DNA of 64,000 bases from an uncultured Bacteroidales bacterium (GCA_902798965.1 CADBYS010000004.1:62001-126000); one strand, 5' to 3'. Positions 35,601 to 43,966 are shown, numbered from the stretch's first letter. Program-made: numbers and translations. The notes: generated from the sequence alone by a model not told the origin.

Positions 35601-35824
35601 AAAGCTGCAGAAGGCATCACTACGTGAATCGAAGGATGGCTATTACGGTTTTGCAGATTGTTGATAAACCCCGGACTTGGTAGTTCAGGTGATACAACTG
35701 CTTTGTACTTGTCGGTGTAGCCTTCACCTACCCCGTTTCCAAGCCAAGCCACGCCACTCCAGTCAATGGCGAAGCTCAACATACTTGCGCATAATAGCGC
35801 AGCAATCATTGTAAGTTTTTTCAT
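32621..35824 (-). CDS. Large secreted protein with module B, two discoidin domains and FN3-like domains, T9SS-type tail
   Basis: 1067 residues. Signal peptide KKLTMIAALLCASMLSFA. Module B at about 20-128 (VAWLGNGVGEGYTDKYKAV, EGAGMFFHLDAF, YTFTVYYADG), acidic linker, discoidin/F5-8C domain 1 (about 150-280; RWESASTDDETWTLDMG, EYQGIERATTYGQSFYEFQV), a Big-like domain, discoidin domain 2 (about 360-510; AWFTVDLGGLYTIDLITIHF), then FN3-like domains (TAATAYSFTITAIDAANN and NTEYTLHVIAADEAGNE) alternating with two beta-sandwich domains, and the tag SKYIENGALYIVRDGKTYT. No catalytic motif. Lies 24 nt downstream of the GH30 gene, so it may be read with the glucan locus. Confidence 0.82.
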   Translation of the reverse strand: MKKLTMIAALLCASMLSFAIDWSGVAWLGNGVGEGYTDKYKAVVSPELPSPGFINNLQNRNSHPSIHVVMPSAAFGAVSLQASQYETEGAGMFFHLDAFTALENEFTVVCSDVTYTFTVYYADGTAGGSGTGDEDPEPTEVYDVNFALASNGSSATASSGTASAAIDGNEGTRWESASTDDETWTLDMGKRRIFNTIKILWEGAYCKQYKLVYSNDGENWSDLYTETNLTQAGWQEITLANNVTARYIEYQGIERATTYGQSFYEFQVLLPGTSILTSIELSAPGVAKVGEGVDLTVVAKDQNNAVMEAEFEYEITPSDAGAVVAGKYVPAKVGNASIVAKSGDVRSSAIEIFGYEGSNLALSTNIDNDNKVIAQSDFAPNGTNAFFAVDGKDGSVYQGSATNGTEGSEEARTFDAWFTVDLGGLYTIDLITIHFEGACSQEYHVDFSTDNTTWAVGYNYVGAAGINGRTDKLSTQLDNNQKVRYVRFWSTKAGTQWGMKIFEFQVFGHAWVPSGDTEAPVMVDASLASKTWNTAVINVNATDNEEVAKFHVVDATHEIDARLSAVDGKITITGLTAATAYSFTITAIDAANNESANSKVVAVTTEEHHSVPTASAPVPTWPAAQVKSLYSDAYEFAPAALNSYNEGWWDNPNMTQEDINGDHYLHYDLYRNGMIGVQFAETSVASMEKLHIDVYASAAGSVTFRLITVGDDAVNGTSKTLTLAAEQWNSFDFTLADFGAHNWTRLFQYAIEGYQAGGLVGEHISVDNIYFYRETALVDEEDPTNVTASVASTNYFGGVLTVSANDNSGVVSFVVMNGLVEVGKGGGASGANVSINVSGLVPNTEYTLHVIAADEAGNEAEPVAVQLTTQIAPAAAPKPSFTGKTAVAVFCDELDEAPAIGIGGWGQSTQVVFGQLAEGDNVFYCTNMNYLGWELTPAVDATDMEYLHADFYTANLTSISLTPISPGHEGTYTAQLTANAWTGVDVPLSAYDGKEIVWSNIFQFKFMNATPDGGELFIDNVYFYKAASGTGVENTLSEGAASKYIENGALYIVRDGKTYTIQGIRVR

Positions 35825-35848
35825 TGTTTTAATATTTTGGTTAATTGG

Positions 35849-37465
35849 TTAGTTTGTTTTCACTTCTATCGTTTCAACGCAATTTGCCGGCAGATGGATC
35901 GTTGCAAAGTACTCGCCCAACTGCAGGTTGAACGACTGCGGCTCTTGCGCCTTGTTAAGCATGTTAATGGCATAACTGCCGTCGGTTTTCTTTACCGCAC
36001 AAACATGCAGATCAGGATTCTCTGCCAATATCCGTACTCCTACTACCTTATCCCCCGGACGCATACTCCGCGAGAAGTGCCGGAAGGCATAGTGATACGG
36101 GGTGAAGTAAATGATATCGTTGTTGTAATCGACCATCACCTGTGCGCCGCAATGATTCAACACGTGCGTTGGTCCGCCTATAGAATCCAGCACGCAGTTC
36201 CAGTCGATATATCCGGTCATCCAATGGTTCACGCCATCGATGATATATTGCGCATATCGGTGTACGGGCGAATATTTCGGGTGCCACTCCGGCCACCAGG
36301 GCGTGGAATAGGCCCAATCAGTCGCATTTTCTCCCCACCAGAAAGCATCGTTGTTGAACCATCCGGACTCCTGATAGCCGTCATAATCGCTCACACCCGG
36401 CCACCCCGGTCTGCCCAGGTTATCGATGCATCCTTCGGTGTGCATCAGAATCTTATCGGGATACAAGGCGTGCAACGAATCCAGAATATCCGGGAAGCAC
36501 GAGACAGTCGATCCATACCAGTGCAACGCCGTTCCTGCTGTGTACTTGCGTGCCTCGGGATTGTTGTCGTACACCGCGGCGGTGTACCGGTCTGCCTCGA
36601 AGGTATTCTGGTCGAAGCAGAAGATCTTCACATCCGGGAAGTCTTGCGCCAACTTCGGTCCGAGATGCTCGCCGATGAACGTAGCCTCCGCTTCCGGCGA
36701 CAGATCCATGCTTTCCCACGATCCGTCATTACCCATCGGTTCGTTCTCCGGCGTTACAGCCCAGAACTCCACACCGGCATCTCTGTATGCCTGCAAGTAC
36801 TTGGCAAAGTACCGCGCAAACGCATCGTAATACTTCGGCAGCAATGCTCCGCCACGGCGGTTCTGCTTGTCGAAGAACAGGTTGTTATCCTTCATCCAGG
36901 CGGGTGCAGTCCAGGGCGAGCCCATGAGCCGCCATGTCTTATCTTTCTGTCCGGCTTTCATGGCTGCCACCTCGGTGATGAACTGATACATATCGAACTG
37001 CTCATCTTTCACCTGCGGATAAGCTGCCTGCCGCCAGCCGTCCTGATGCACTGCCAGCGAGAAGTGCTCCAGCGCCTCATCGCCCGGCACGTCATCGTAG
37101 CTGTAATGTCCCTGCAAGGTGAAGTCACTCGAACCGATCACCGTTCGCGTAGCCGAGAAGTTTGCGCCCTCTTCCCCAAACAGTTCGCTTATCACCATCT
37201 TTCTCTCTTCAGGTGTCAGGCACGCCAGCACGAACGCCGAACTCTCGGTGATCGACGCGCCAAAGCCGTCGATCGTCTGCCGCTCATCCGTCGGATCAAC
37301 GGTCACCAGCGGCATCGGCGACTGCCCTTTGCGGAACGTGATAGCCTCCTTCAAGGCATACTTGTCGCCCGCCTCGCTTGTCACGCGCACCTCTGTGGTC
37401 TTTACTTTACTGCAGCAACCTGCCATAAGCAATGCTGCAAACGGGAGAATGATCAATCGTTTCAT
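35849..37465 (-). CDS. GH30 family glycoside hydrolase, lipoprotein
   Basis: 538 residues. Lipoprotein signal ILPFAALLMAGCC (Cys about 17). The TIM barrel carries the family motifs IDGFGASITESSA, WSAPAWM-type SPWTAPAWMKD, VTPENEPMG with the acid/base Glu near 242 and LMHTEGC with the nucleophile Glu near 344, followed by the small beta-domain ending in LPANCVETIEV. GH30 members include beta-1,6-glucanases and beta-glucosylceramidases; in a beta-1,3-glucan locus cleavage of beta-1,6 branches of laminarin is the likely role. The subfamily cannot be fixed by eye. Probably attached to the outer membrane or in the periplasm. It lies 5 nt downstream of the phosphorylase gene. Confidence 0.9.
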   Translation of the reverse strand: MKRLIILPFAALLMAGCCSKVKTTEVRVTSEAGDKYALKEAITFRKGQSPMPLVTVDPTDERQTIDGFGASITESSAFVLACLTPEERKMVISELFGEEGANFSATRTVIGSSDFTLQGHYSYDDVPGDEALEHFSLAVHQDGWRQAAYPQVKDEQFDMYQFITEVAAMKAGQKDKTWRLMGSPWTAPAWMKDNNLFFDKQNRRGGALLPKYYDAFARYFAKYLQAYRDAGVEFWAVTPENEPMGNDGSWESMDLSPEAEATFIGEHLGPKLAQDFPDVKIFCFDQNTFEADRYTAAVYDNNPEARKYTAGTALHWYGSTVSCFPDILDSLHALYPDKILMHTEGCIDNLGRPGWPGVSDYDGYQESGWFNNDAFWWGENATDWAYSTPWWPEWHPKYSPVHRYAQYIIDGVNHWMTGYIDWNCVLDSIGGPTHVLNHCGAQVMVDYNNDIIYFTPYHYAFRHFSRSMRPGDKVVGVRILAENPDLHVCAVKKTDGSYAINMLNKAQEPQSFNLQLGEYFATIHLPANCVETIEVKTN

Positions 37466-37470
37466 AGCAA

Positions 37471-40400
37471 TCAGAGTTTAATCTTTACGTCCATCTGCTT
37501 CACTTGGCCGTCGCGGGCAAAGATATGTGCCGCTTGGTCAGCGGGTATATCCAAGCCTTCGCTCTTGTCTGCCAGATGATACACGAACTTCGTGCCGCAA
37601 TACGTGAACGACAACTGTCCGTCCATGAAGTCTTGCTCACGCAACATCAGCGGGTCGATATGTATCGCGCCATCCTTCACCTCTATGCCCAGCTCAAACC
37701 AGCGCGAGAGGATATCTTCCTTGACCTGTCCGGTCAAACCCGGCTGCTGCACACCTGCCATTATCGGCGTGTGGCTGTACGCATCGAACGGGAATGAGCC
37801 GTATTGCTCCGGACTCTTGTGCAAGCCCAAGCCTTCCTTTATAGCGCGGTAGTGTGCTATCAACCGCGCAATAGTCGAAAGACCGCTGTCGCTCAAAGAA
37901 GAAAGACCACTACGTTCAAAGCCGGAAGTAATTAGGCTTTTATCTTTTAGTGAAACGGTCTTTTCTCTTTCGACTCTAATATTCTCCCCCACCGCCAGCA
38001 GCAACTTACTTACCATGTGCCAGTATATCGAGCCCAAGCCCTCGTACTTGTAGAACGTGCCGCTACGGCCGGTGAAGGCGTGGTGGTTGAATACCTGCTC
38101 GTACAGATCCTTGAGTTCCTCGGGCAACTCGTTGGCATTGCGGTACTTGGCATCGAAATGCAACCCGCCTTCGCAGTCTTGCCTGATAGCCGAACCGATA
38201 TACTTCTTTACCTCCGGCCGTTCGGCTGCCTCGGCAGGGATATTGTTCATCTCGAGGAACGACTTTCTGCGCCGGTTCGGATACAACATATAACTCTGCT
38301 GATCCTCCCGATACAGTTCAGACTTACGCATCGCATCCAGCAGGTCAGCTGCCTGCTCACCGCTCAGGTAACGCGCCGACAGCACAGCCACCTGCCCCTC
38401 GAGCATCTCATACAGCGAGGTGACATCAATTCTGTCATCCGTAAACTTCACCAGATTATACGCGTCGTACAAGCCGTCCTCGCGATGGTTGGCTTTGATT
38501 GTCCAACCGGTCATAGCCAACATAGCATCCAGGAACTCGCAGATCTTCGCTGCATCCAGTTCTACTTGCTTGCCGCTGAAGCCTTCATACGCCGCCTTGC
38601 GGTAATGCTCACCGGCAATACCCTCTCCATCCGCATAGATGCGCATGATCTGCTCCAGCTTCATGGATTTCAGTTTCTTCGTATCCGCCAAAGGAATACC
38701 AGCTGCCATGATCTCCATCATCAGCAGTACGACTTCCTCATGAACGGCATACGTCGTATCGCCTGCCTCGGCAAACAACTCTTTGAGCACTTGCATGAAG
38801 CGATGCATATAGCAAACCGTCACTACTGACGCACCGTTACCAACCAGCGCATTGTTCGCATCGTTCCACTCCGGTCGCAAGGTGTTCATCCATATACCTG
38901 CGCCGGGTATGTGGTTCGACAGCTTGGCGAGCAAGGTGATCAGCAGTTTCTCTGCGCCGGTCACGAGCAGCGGCTGATCGTCCTTGGCCATCAGCAGTTT
39001 GGCATCCTGACCGTACTCCTTCACCTTGGCAAGGATACGCTCATGCGCCGCTTGGTCGAACCAAATCGTATCCTTCGGGTTCTTTACAATCTCGGCATAA
39101 CTCTTGATTCTGTAGGGCACAGCCGCGAACGCGAACTCGCGCATGCCGAGCATCTCTATCAGTGCCTTCGGGTCATGTTCCTTGCTCAGCTCGAGCAACT
39201 TGCTCAGATAGATGATCTGATGATCGCCCCAGTAACCGATGTTCGACCACGGGTCGTCGGGATTGATCACCTCCCACTCTATGCCCTCGTTGGTGATGCG
39301 GTAAGGGTTGTAGCCATCCGCCGTTGTGGCATTGAGGAACTTGGCAATGATACCGTTCGTATATTCGGGGTACGAAGCCGACAAAGCTTCCCAGTTTTGG
39401 AATATATCGCGCCAGTTGCCCTGATAAGCTATCAGCGGATTGCCTTCCTTGTCCCTAACGCGGATATCGAAGTTGTTCCACGGGCGTGAGGGATCGCCAT
39501 GGCGACGCGAGAAGGTCAGAGGCAAGTACTCCATAAACAAGCGGTGGAGTTGATGATCCATGCAGTCGATAATCCTATTCTCCAGCTCATCGCGTTTCAT
39601 CAGTTCGGGCAGCGACTGCAGCATCGCTTTGTACTGCTCGTACAGCGGCTTGTTGAAGATGCTCACGTGGTGCGCAAACGCACGGGTGTTGATCGTATAA
39701 TCGTCGGCATAGTACCCACCGCGCATCGTGTTGAACAGCACATTTGCGAAGTGCCGTGCATCCTGCGCCTCGTCGCCCGTGGTTTGAATGCCGTCGTTGT
39801 GCGCCACAATAGCACGGATATTGGCCGTCGTCGCACGCAAAGCATCCAACACTTGCTGCTTATGATCGGGCTTGCTTATCTCTGCCAGCATCGCGCGAAC
39901 ATCGCAGGCATCTTTCTCTACGTCCATCACGATCATCCACTCTTGGCTTTCCTTTACCTGCATATTCATCGCTTTGTACAGCAGGTACGCGCCCTGCACA
40001 CCTTTCGATTCGGACTCAGGATGGATCTTACCGCCATGACGGAACGTATCCAACTGCATGGATGAGGTGAGCAAATTAAAGTCCTCGGTATCGATACTGT
40101 ACACCGTATTGCAGGTCAAGCTCTCGCTGGGCTCCGCCTTATCCACCATGATGGCTTCCATGCGGTACAAGGCAAGCTTCGTCCCTTCCACCTGCTCGAT
40201 CTTCTTGTAGCCGTCCACCAGCGTCGAATACACATTCTGCGTCTGGCGGTTAACCCCCGACGGCAAAATATTCTGCACACCGTCGATGAGTTCGAACTCC
40301 TGCGGCAACGGAGCAATATTCTCTATATGCGCCTTGCGAACCCAGCCAAAGCGGTCAGCCGGTTGCCATATATATCGGAACAGAAGTCCGCACGTGAAAT

Positions 40401-40764
40401 TCGCTTCCTCGATAAGAATCGCATTACCCGTTACAGACTTGCATATACGGCGCTCGATCTTATAGATGGCATCGTTGTTGTGGCTGAAGGGTTCCCACAC
40501 AAGCGTACGATCCTCAATAGGTACGCGCACGAGCGTACGGGAACCTGTATAAGGATAGTTCTGCGTTATCTTGTCGTCGGTGTAGTAGGGGAAGAGCGCA
40601 AAGTCGGGACTGCGACGTCCGCACGTCAATCCTCCTGTGGATGACATATACATCCATAGGTCACTATCCGAAGCCAGGGAGATAAAGAACGGCTGCATGC
40701 GGTCGTAGTTCCGGATCTCATACCACTTCTCACCTTCGAGAGTTATATATTTACCTTGTACCAT
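37471..40764 (-). CDS. Large GH94/GH149-type phosphorylase, probable beta-1,3-oligoglucan phosphorylase
   Basis: 1097 residues from ATG 40764 (MVQGKYITLEGEKWYEI); the 17-codon upstream extension comes from the repeat spacer. No signal peptide, so cytoplasmic. The N-terminal beta-sandwich (DLWMYMSSTGGLTCGRRSPDFALFPYYTDD) and a helical (alpha/alpha)6 domain with RPEWNDANN (candidate catalytic Asp about 635) belong to the GH94 clan. The length and the laminarin context point to GH149 (beta-1,3-oligoglucan phosphorylase, about 1,100 residues) rather than an 800-residue cellobiose phosphorylase; GH161 is another option. It would split oligosaccharides to glucose-1-phosphate. Residues about 933-962 (SLKDKSLITSGFERSGLSS) are an array-encoded insertion in an otherwise conserved helix pair. 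Confidence 0.82.
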   Translation of the reverse strand: MVQGKYITLEGEKWYEIRNYDRMQPFFISLASDSDLWMYMSSTGGLTCGRRSPDFALFPYYTDDKITQNYPYTGSRTLVRVPIEDRTLVWEPFSHNNDAIYKIERRICKSVTGNAILIEEANFTCGLLFRYIWQPADRFGWVRKAHIENIAPLPQEFELIDGVQNILPSGVNRQTQNVYSTLVDGYKKIEQVEGTKLALYRMEAIMVDKAEPSESLTCNTVYSIDTEDFNLLTSSMQLDTFRHGGKIHPESESKGVQGAYLLYKAMNMQVKESQEWMIVMDVEKDACDVRAMLAEISKPDHKQQVLDALRATTANIRAIVAHNDGIQTTGDEAQDARHFANVLFNTMRGGYYADDYTINTRAFAHHVSIFNKPLYEQYKAMLQSLPELMKRDELENRIIDCMDHQLHRLFMEYLPLTFSRRHGDPSRPWNNFDIRVRDKEGNPLIAYQGNWRDIFQNWEALSASYPEYTNGIIAKFLNATTADGYNPYRITNEGIEWEVINPDDPWSNIGYWGDHQIIYLSKLLELSKEHDPKALIEMLGMREFAFAAVPYRIKSYAEIVKNPKDTIWFDQAAHERILAKVKEYGQDAKLLMAKDDQPLLVTGAEKLLITLLAKLSNHIPGAGIWMNTLRPEWNDANNALVGNGASVVTVCYMHRFMQVLKELFAEAGDTTYAVHEEVVLLMMEIMAAGIPLADTKKLKSMKLEQIMRIYADGEGIAGEHYRKAAYEGFSGKQVELDAAKICEFLDAMLAMTGWTIKANHREDGLYDAYNLVKFTDDRIDVTSLYEMLEGQVAVLSARYLSGEQAADLLDAMRKSELYREDQQSYMLYPNRRRKSFLEMNNIPAEAAERPEVKKYIGSAIRQDCEGGLHFDAKYRNANELPEELKDLYEQVFNHHAFTGRSGTFYKYEGLGSIYWHMVSKLLLAVGENIRVEREKTVSLKDKSLITSGFERSGLSSLSDSGLSTIARLIAHYRAIKEGLGLHKSPEQYGSFPFDAYSHTPIMAGVQQPGLTGQVKEDILSRWFELGIEVKDGAIHIDPLMLREQDFMDGQLSFTYCGTKFVYHLADKSEGLDIPADQAAHIFARDGQVKQMDVKIKL
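37877..37965. repeat. 24-nt family array with inverted part, inside the phosphorylase gene
   Basis: GAAAGACCGCTGTCGCTCAA (unit at 37877-37900) is repeated as GAAAGACCACTACGTTCAAA (37901-37924), then the complement of the same unit appears (CTTTTATCTTTTAGTGAAAC, GGTCTTTTCTC). The family recurs at 47603-47674, 50244-50292 and 55986-56014. Confidence 0.82.
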
Positions 40765-40783
40765 AATGATAATATTTATTCTA

Positions 40784-40850
40784 CACGGAGTTTCACGGAT
40801 TCTCACGGAACCCATTGTATCCGTGTCTTTCCGTGTTTTTCCGTGTTCGT
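40784..40850. repeat. Decanucleotide array with inverted half filling the MFS-phosphorylase spacer
   Basis: CACGGAGTTT, CACGGATTCT, CACGGAACCC, 7-nt spacer, CCGTGTCTTT, CCGTGTTTTT, CCGTGTTCGT. Three direct units then three inverted units; the last base abuts the transporter stop codon at 40851. Confidence 0.93.
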
Positions 40851-42203
40851 TTACCCATTTCTCCGTGCATCCAGTTCAGCTTTCATCTGTGCCATGGTGG
40901 CGTTATCGAGATTATAGAACAACATCACGAGTGCACACGAAGCATACAGCACACCCGGTATAACGCTCACGAGCAGACGTATACCCATCATCGCCGTGTC
41001 TGACTGTATCTCAGCGTTCGCCACGAAATGCGTCACGCTCAGCAGCCAACCTGCAGCCGCTGCACCAATAGCCCAGCCGAGTTTCTGCGCCAGCACCGAT
41101 GCCGAGAAGCAGAGTCCAGTTGTCCGGCGATTGAACTTCCACTCGCCATAGTCGGCTACGTCCGCCAGCATAGTCCACAGCAGCGGCACAGCCGGAGCAT
41201 ACGCCATCTTAGCCAATATATTAAAGGTATATACCAGCGGCAGGTTATCGCCCGCCACAAAGATCAGCGCAAAGAACACACCCGATACTACGCTCGACAA
41301 GATATATACCGTCTTGTTGCCGAACTTCTTTGCCAGCGGTTTGGATGCCGGCAGGGCTACGATCAGCGCTATCGTACCAAGCACATTGAACAACTGCACA
41401 TTCTCCGCATCGTGGATATAATACTTGAAGTAATAGGCTATCGCAGCATTCTGCATGGCGAACATGATGAATGAAACGATCCCCACGCAGGTCAGCACGA
41501 TCCACGCCTTGTTCATGAACAGGTACTTGAAGTCCTTCATTACATTGTTGTCCTGCTTCTCGGGCTGCGGTACGCGCTCTCTGGTCGTACCGAAAGCAAT
41601 GAGGAAGAACGCTATACTCAGCACGCCGAACAATGCTACCGTATATTGGTAGCCTTGCGCCTGATTCACCACACCATCGTTACCTATAGCGCCCAGCCAT
41701 TTAACGAGATACAGGGCAGCACCGGTCACCACAAACTGACCTATATACGCTGCAATGAATCGGTAAGTGTTCAGTCCCGCACGCTCGCTCGAGTCGTCGG
41801 TCATCACCGCTGACAACGAGCTGTACGGGAGGTTGACAAACGCGTACGCCGTGCGCAGCAACAGACAGGTGATCAGCGCATAAGCAAACTTACCGTTCAG
41901 TCCGAACTCCGGAGTCGTGAATGCCAGCACAGCCAATATGGCGTAGGGTACAGATCCGAACAGCAGGTACGGACGGAACTTACCCCAACGGCTGCTCGTG
42001 CGGTCGGAGATGATACCTACTACAGGATCCATTATTGCATCCCATATACTGCCCACAAACATGATTACGCCCGCCAATGCCGGCGACAGACCGTAGATGT
42101 CGGTATAAAAGATCAACAACCAAAAACCCACCAAGTCCCACACGAAGTGCGACGCGGTATCACCTAAACTGTAACCCAGTTTTTCTTTAACACTAAGTTT
42201 CAT
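40851..42203 (-). CDS. GPH-family (MelB-like) sugar:cation symporter
   Basis: 450 residues from ATG 42203 (MKLSVKEKLGYSLGD, the usual start of this family); a 26-codon upstream extension is repeat sequence. Twelve transmembrane segments. Family motifs: GYSLGDTASHFVWD, the IWDAIMDPVVGIISDRTSSRWGKFRPYLLFG loop, and PLLWTMLADVADYGEWKFNRRTTG. It should carry small glucan oligosaccharides or their products over the inner membrane, feeding the cytoplasmic phosphorylase encoded directly downstream. Specificity is inferred from context. Confidence 0.93.
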   Translation of the reverse strand: MKLSVKEKLGYSLGDTASHFVWDLVGFWLLIFYTDIYGLSPALAGVIMFVGSIWDAIMDPVVGIISDRTSSRWGKFRPYLLFGSVPYAILAVLAFTTPEFGLNGKFAYALITCLLLRTAYAFVNLPYSSLSAVMTDDSSERAGLNTYRFIAAYIGQFVVTGAALYLVKWLGAIGNDGVVNQAQGYQYTVALFGVLSIAFFLIAFGTTRERVPQPEKQDNNVMKDFKYLFMNKAWIVLTCVGIVSFIMFAMQNAAIAYYFKYYIHDAENVQLFNVLGTIALIVALPASKPLAKKFGNKTVYILSSVVSGVFFALIFVAGDNLPLVYTFNILAKMAYAPAVPLLWTMLADVADYGEWKFNRRTTGLCFSASVLAQKLGWAIGAAAAGWLLSVTHFVANAEIQSDTAMMGIRLLVSVIPGVLYASCALVMLFYNLDNATMAQMKAELDARRNG

Positions 42204-42241
42204 ATTTTCAAAAGTGCTAATATAATTTTTCTTTTTGAGTG

Positions 42242-42308
42242 CGGAATCTACGGAATTATCGGAAATATTGATTACTATCACTTCCGTGAGTTCCGTCTAT
42301 TCCGTACT
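42242..42308. repeat. Nonamer array with inverted half, unit A, upstream of the transporter
   Basis: CGGAATCTA, CGGAATTAT, CGGAAATAT, a 13-nt spacer, TTCCGTGAG, TTCCGTCTA, TTCCGTACT. It can fold on itself. It belongs to the same element as 42780-42894 on the other side of the GxxExxY gene. Confidence 0.92.
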
Positions 42309-42315
42309 CAATTAT

Positions 42316-42738
42316 TCATTCTTCATCTTCGTCAACATTGTTAAGTCTTCGTTCTATCTCAACCCCATATGGGCATCCGAAATTAACTAATAATCCTAAT
42401 CTAAAATTAGTTGCTTTCAAATAATTTCGAATTTGTCCACGGTGACTATCTTCCAATTCTGATATAGCTTTCAGCTCTACAATTATCTTATCATAGCAAA
42501 CAAAATCTGCTACATATTTCTTTTGTAATATCACTCCATCATATTCAATCTCCAATTCCTTTTCCCTTTGATACGGTATCCCTCTTCTTTGAAATTCTAT
42601 CTCAAGTGCCTCTTGATAGACTGCTTCTAAGAATCCATCTCCCAACACACTATAAACATGAAATATAGCCCCTCTAATTTTATAGGTCTCCTGTTGGTAT
42701 ATCAAATTACTATTGTCTAATTGCTTTGTTAAATCCAT
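42316..42738 (-). CDS. GxxExxY protein
   Basis: 140 residues. The family name motif is present as GDGFLEAVYQEAL (about residues 31-43), followed by EYDGVILQKKYVADFVCYDKIIVELKAI, which is a PD-(D/E)xK nuclease-like core (D...ExK), then a C-terminal LGLLVNFG. The biochemical role of GxxExxY proteins is not settled; they occur in many copies in Bacteroidetes genomes. The gene is visibly more AT-rich than its neighbours, has no link to glucan use, and is bracketed by copies of the same nonamer repeat element, which suggests insertion as a cassette into the locus. Confidence 0.9.
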   Translation of the reverse strand: MDLTKQLDNSNLIYQQETYKIRGAIFHVYSVLGDGFLEAVYQEALEIEFQRRGIPYQREKELEIEYDGVILQKKYVADFVCYDKIIVELKAISELEDSHRGQIRNYLKATNFRLGLLVNFGCPYGVEIERRLNNVDEDEE

Positions 42739-42779
42739 TACAAATAATTTATTGACAATATTTTTTTCTATCTCCTTCT

Positions 42780-42894
42780 TTCCGTGAGTTCCGACAATTC
42801 CGTACTCATTAATTTTTCTCTTCGAGTGCGGAAACTACCGAATCTACGGAAATACTGATTCTCCTTCTTCCGTGAGTTCCGACAATTCCGTACT
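42780..42894. repeat. Nonamer element, one half unit plus one full unit, overlapping the GH16 3' end
   Basis: Half unit: TTCCGTGAG, TTCCGACAA, TTCCGTACT (42780-42806). Full unit: CGGAAACTA, CCGAATCTA, CGGAAATAC (42829-42855), spacer, TTCCGTGAG, TTCCGACAA, TTCCGTACT (42868-42894). The last part encodes the GH16 C-terminal tail. Confidence 0.92.
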
Positions 42895-43899
42895 CATTAA
42901 TTTTTCTCTTTGTTTATATACCCTGATATAATCCACGTACATCTTCACCGGACTGCCATCCTCGGGCAGGGCGGTGACGGGGTCGAGCAGCGACTTGTCA
43001 ATCACGTCGGAGTACTTCTCGGGATTCGGCATATCGGGGAAGAACCCGCCAACCGACAAGTTCAGCACCAGATAGAACGGATGGTTGAAGTAATGCCCGG
43101 GCTCATTCACTTCCTTGCCGCGTAGCGACAACTCGAAGTACGGCTTTGCATCGGGATACTTGTCCAAATCCAGATACATTGCTATCGAGTCCTCACTCCA
43201 ATCCAGCGTAAACAGATGGAAGTCGCCTTGCACGGGATAATCCCACGTATGGAACTGTCCCACGTTCGGGTACGCACCGTTGTTCCAGCTCTCGCCCCAG
43301 TGGCACGCGCCGTTGAAGTACCGATCCTGCGTACCTTCGGCAATACCGTTCTTGTGTCCCATCTCACATATATCTATCTCGCCGCACTTAGGCCACACAA
43401 CTCTGCCCTGTGCCTCGAGCACTGCTGCCATGTTATCTACCGAATCGTCATCGCCGAGATTCGTAGCCAGATTGTTGCCAAGCATCCAGAACGCCGGCCA
43501 CAAACCGTTGGCTGTCAGCGGGAACGCAATGCGTGCCTCCACTATGCCGTACTCCACGGTCACCTTGTCCTGCGTGTTCAGCCTGCCTGAGGTAGCCGGA
43601 CGATACCCCTGCTTACCCTCCGCCGTGGTGTAGTAGTAATCTTCACGTTGTGCGCTGAGCACCAGGCAACCCTCGCCGCTCACAGGATGCTTCTCAACCG
43701 TCACGTTCTTCGGGGCATAGTACTGCAACTCGGCATTGCCACCACCGCGGGCATTATCATCCACATTCCAGTAGTCGGCATTCAACTCAGTAGCCTCAAA
43801 GTCATCCTCCCAAACCAGTGTGTATTGCGGCTGCTTCGGCGCGCAGGCCACAAGCATTGCTGCACAAGCGAGGATAAGATAGGATTTGTTAGATTTCAT
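42844..43899 (-). CDS. GH16 family beta-glucanase, lipoprotein (first of three)
   Basis: 351 residues. Lipoprotein signal ILACAAMLVACAPK. The jelly-roll carries the catalytic motif GEIDICEMG (nucleophile and acid/base Glu about 173 and 178) and the laminarinase-type strands LVWEDDFEATELNADYW, NGLWPAFWMLG and YVDYIRVYKQ. Endo-beta-1,3(4)-glucanase is the likely activity. The native domain ends at VYKQ; the remaining residues (REKLMSTELSELTEEG) are translated from the nonamer element, so the 3' end was rewritten by the repeat insertion. It is separated from the second GH16 by an octanucleotide array. Confidence 0.93.
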   Translation of the reverse strand: MKSNKSYLILACAAMLVACAPKQPQYTLVWEDDFEATELNADYWNVDDNARGGGNAELQYYAPKNVTVEKHPVSGEGCLVLSAQREDYYYTTAEGKQGYRPATSGRLNTQDKVTVEYGIVEARIAFPLTANGLWPAFWMLGNNLATNLGDDDSVDNMAAVLEAQGRVVWPKCGEIDICEMGHKNGIAEGTQDRYFNGACHWGESWNNGAYPNVGQFHTWDYPVQGDFHLFTLDWSEDSIAMYLDLDKYPDAKPYFELSLRGKEVNEPGHYFNHPFYLVLNLSVGGFFPDMPNPEKYSDVIDKSLLDPVTALPEDGSPVKMYVDYIRVYKQREKLMSTELSELTEEGESVFP

Positions 43900-43910
43900 T
43901 GTTTCTTTTT

Positions 43911-43966
43911 CGATTTATCGGGATTTCGAAATATCGATTTATCGAATTATCGATATATCGAATTAT
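43911..43966. repeat. Octanucleotide array, seven CG-AT units, between two GH16 genes
   Basis: CGATTTAT, CGGGATTT, CGAAATAT, CGATTTAT, CGAATTAT, CGATATAT, CGAATTAT: exact 8-nt spacing. It fills the gap and reaches the stop codon of the second GH16 gene at 43963. Confidence 0.94.

Noticed and set aside
35837-37579. 580-codon open frame on the plus strand opposite the GH30 gene
   Set aside because: It mirrors codon bias of the real GH30 gene on the other strand, has no family-like sequence and no promoter; the GH30 frame has clear catalytic motifs.
42316-42738. Insertion sequence or transposase at the GxxExxY site
   Set aside because: No transposase frame or terminal inverted repeats of IS type; only the nonamer elements flank the gene.
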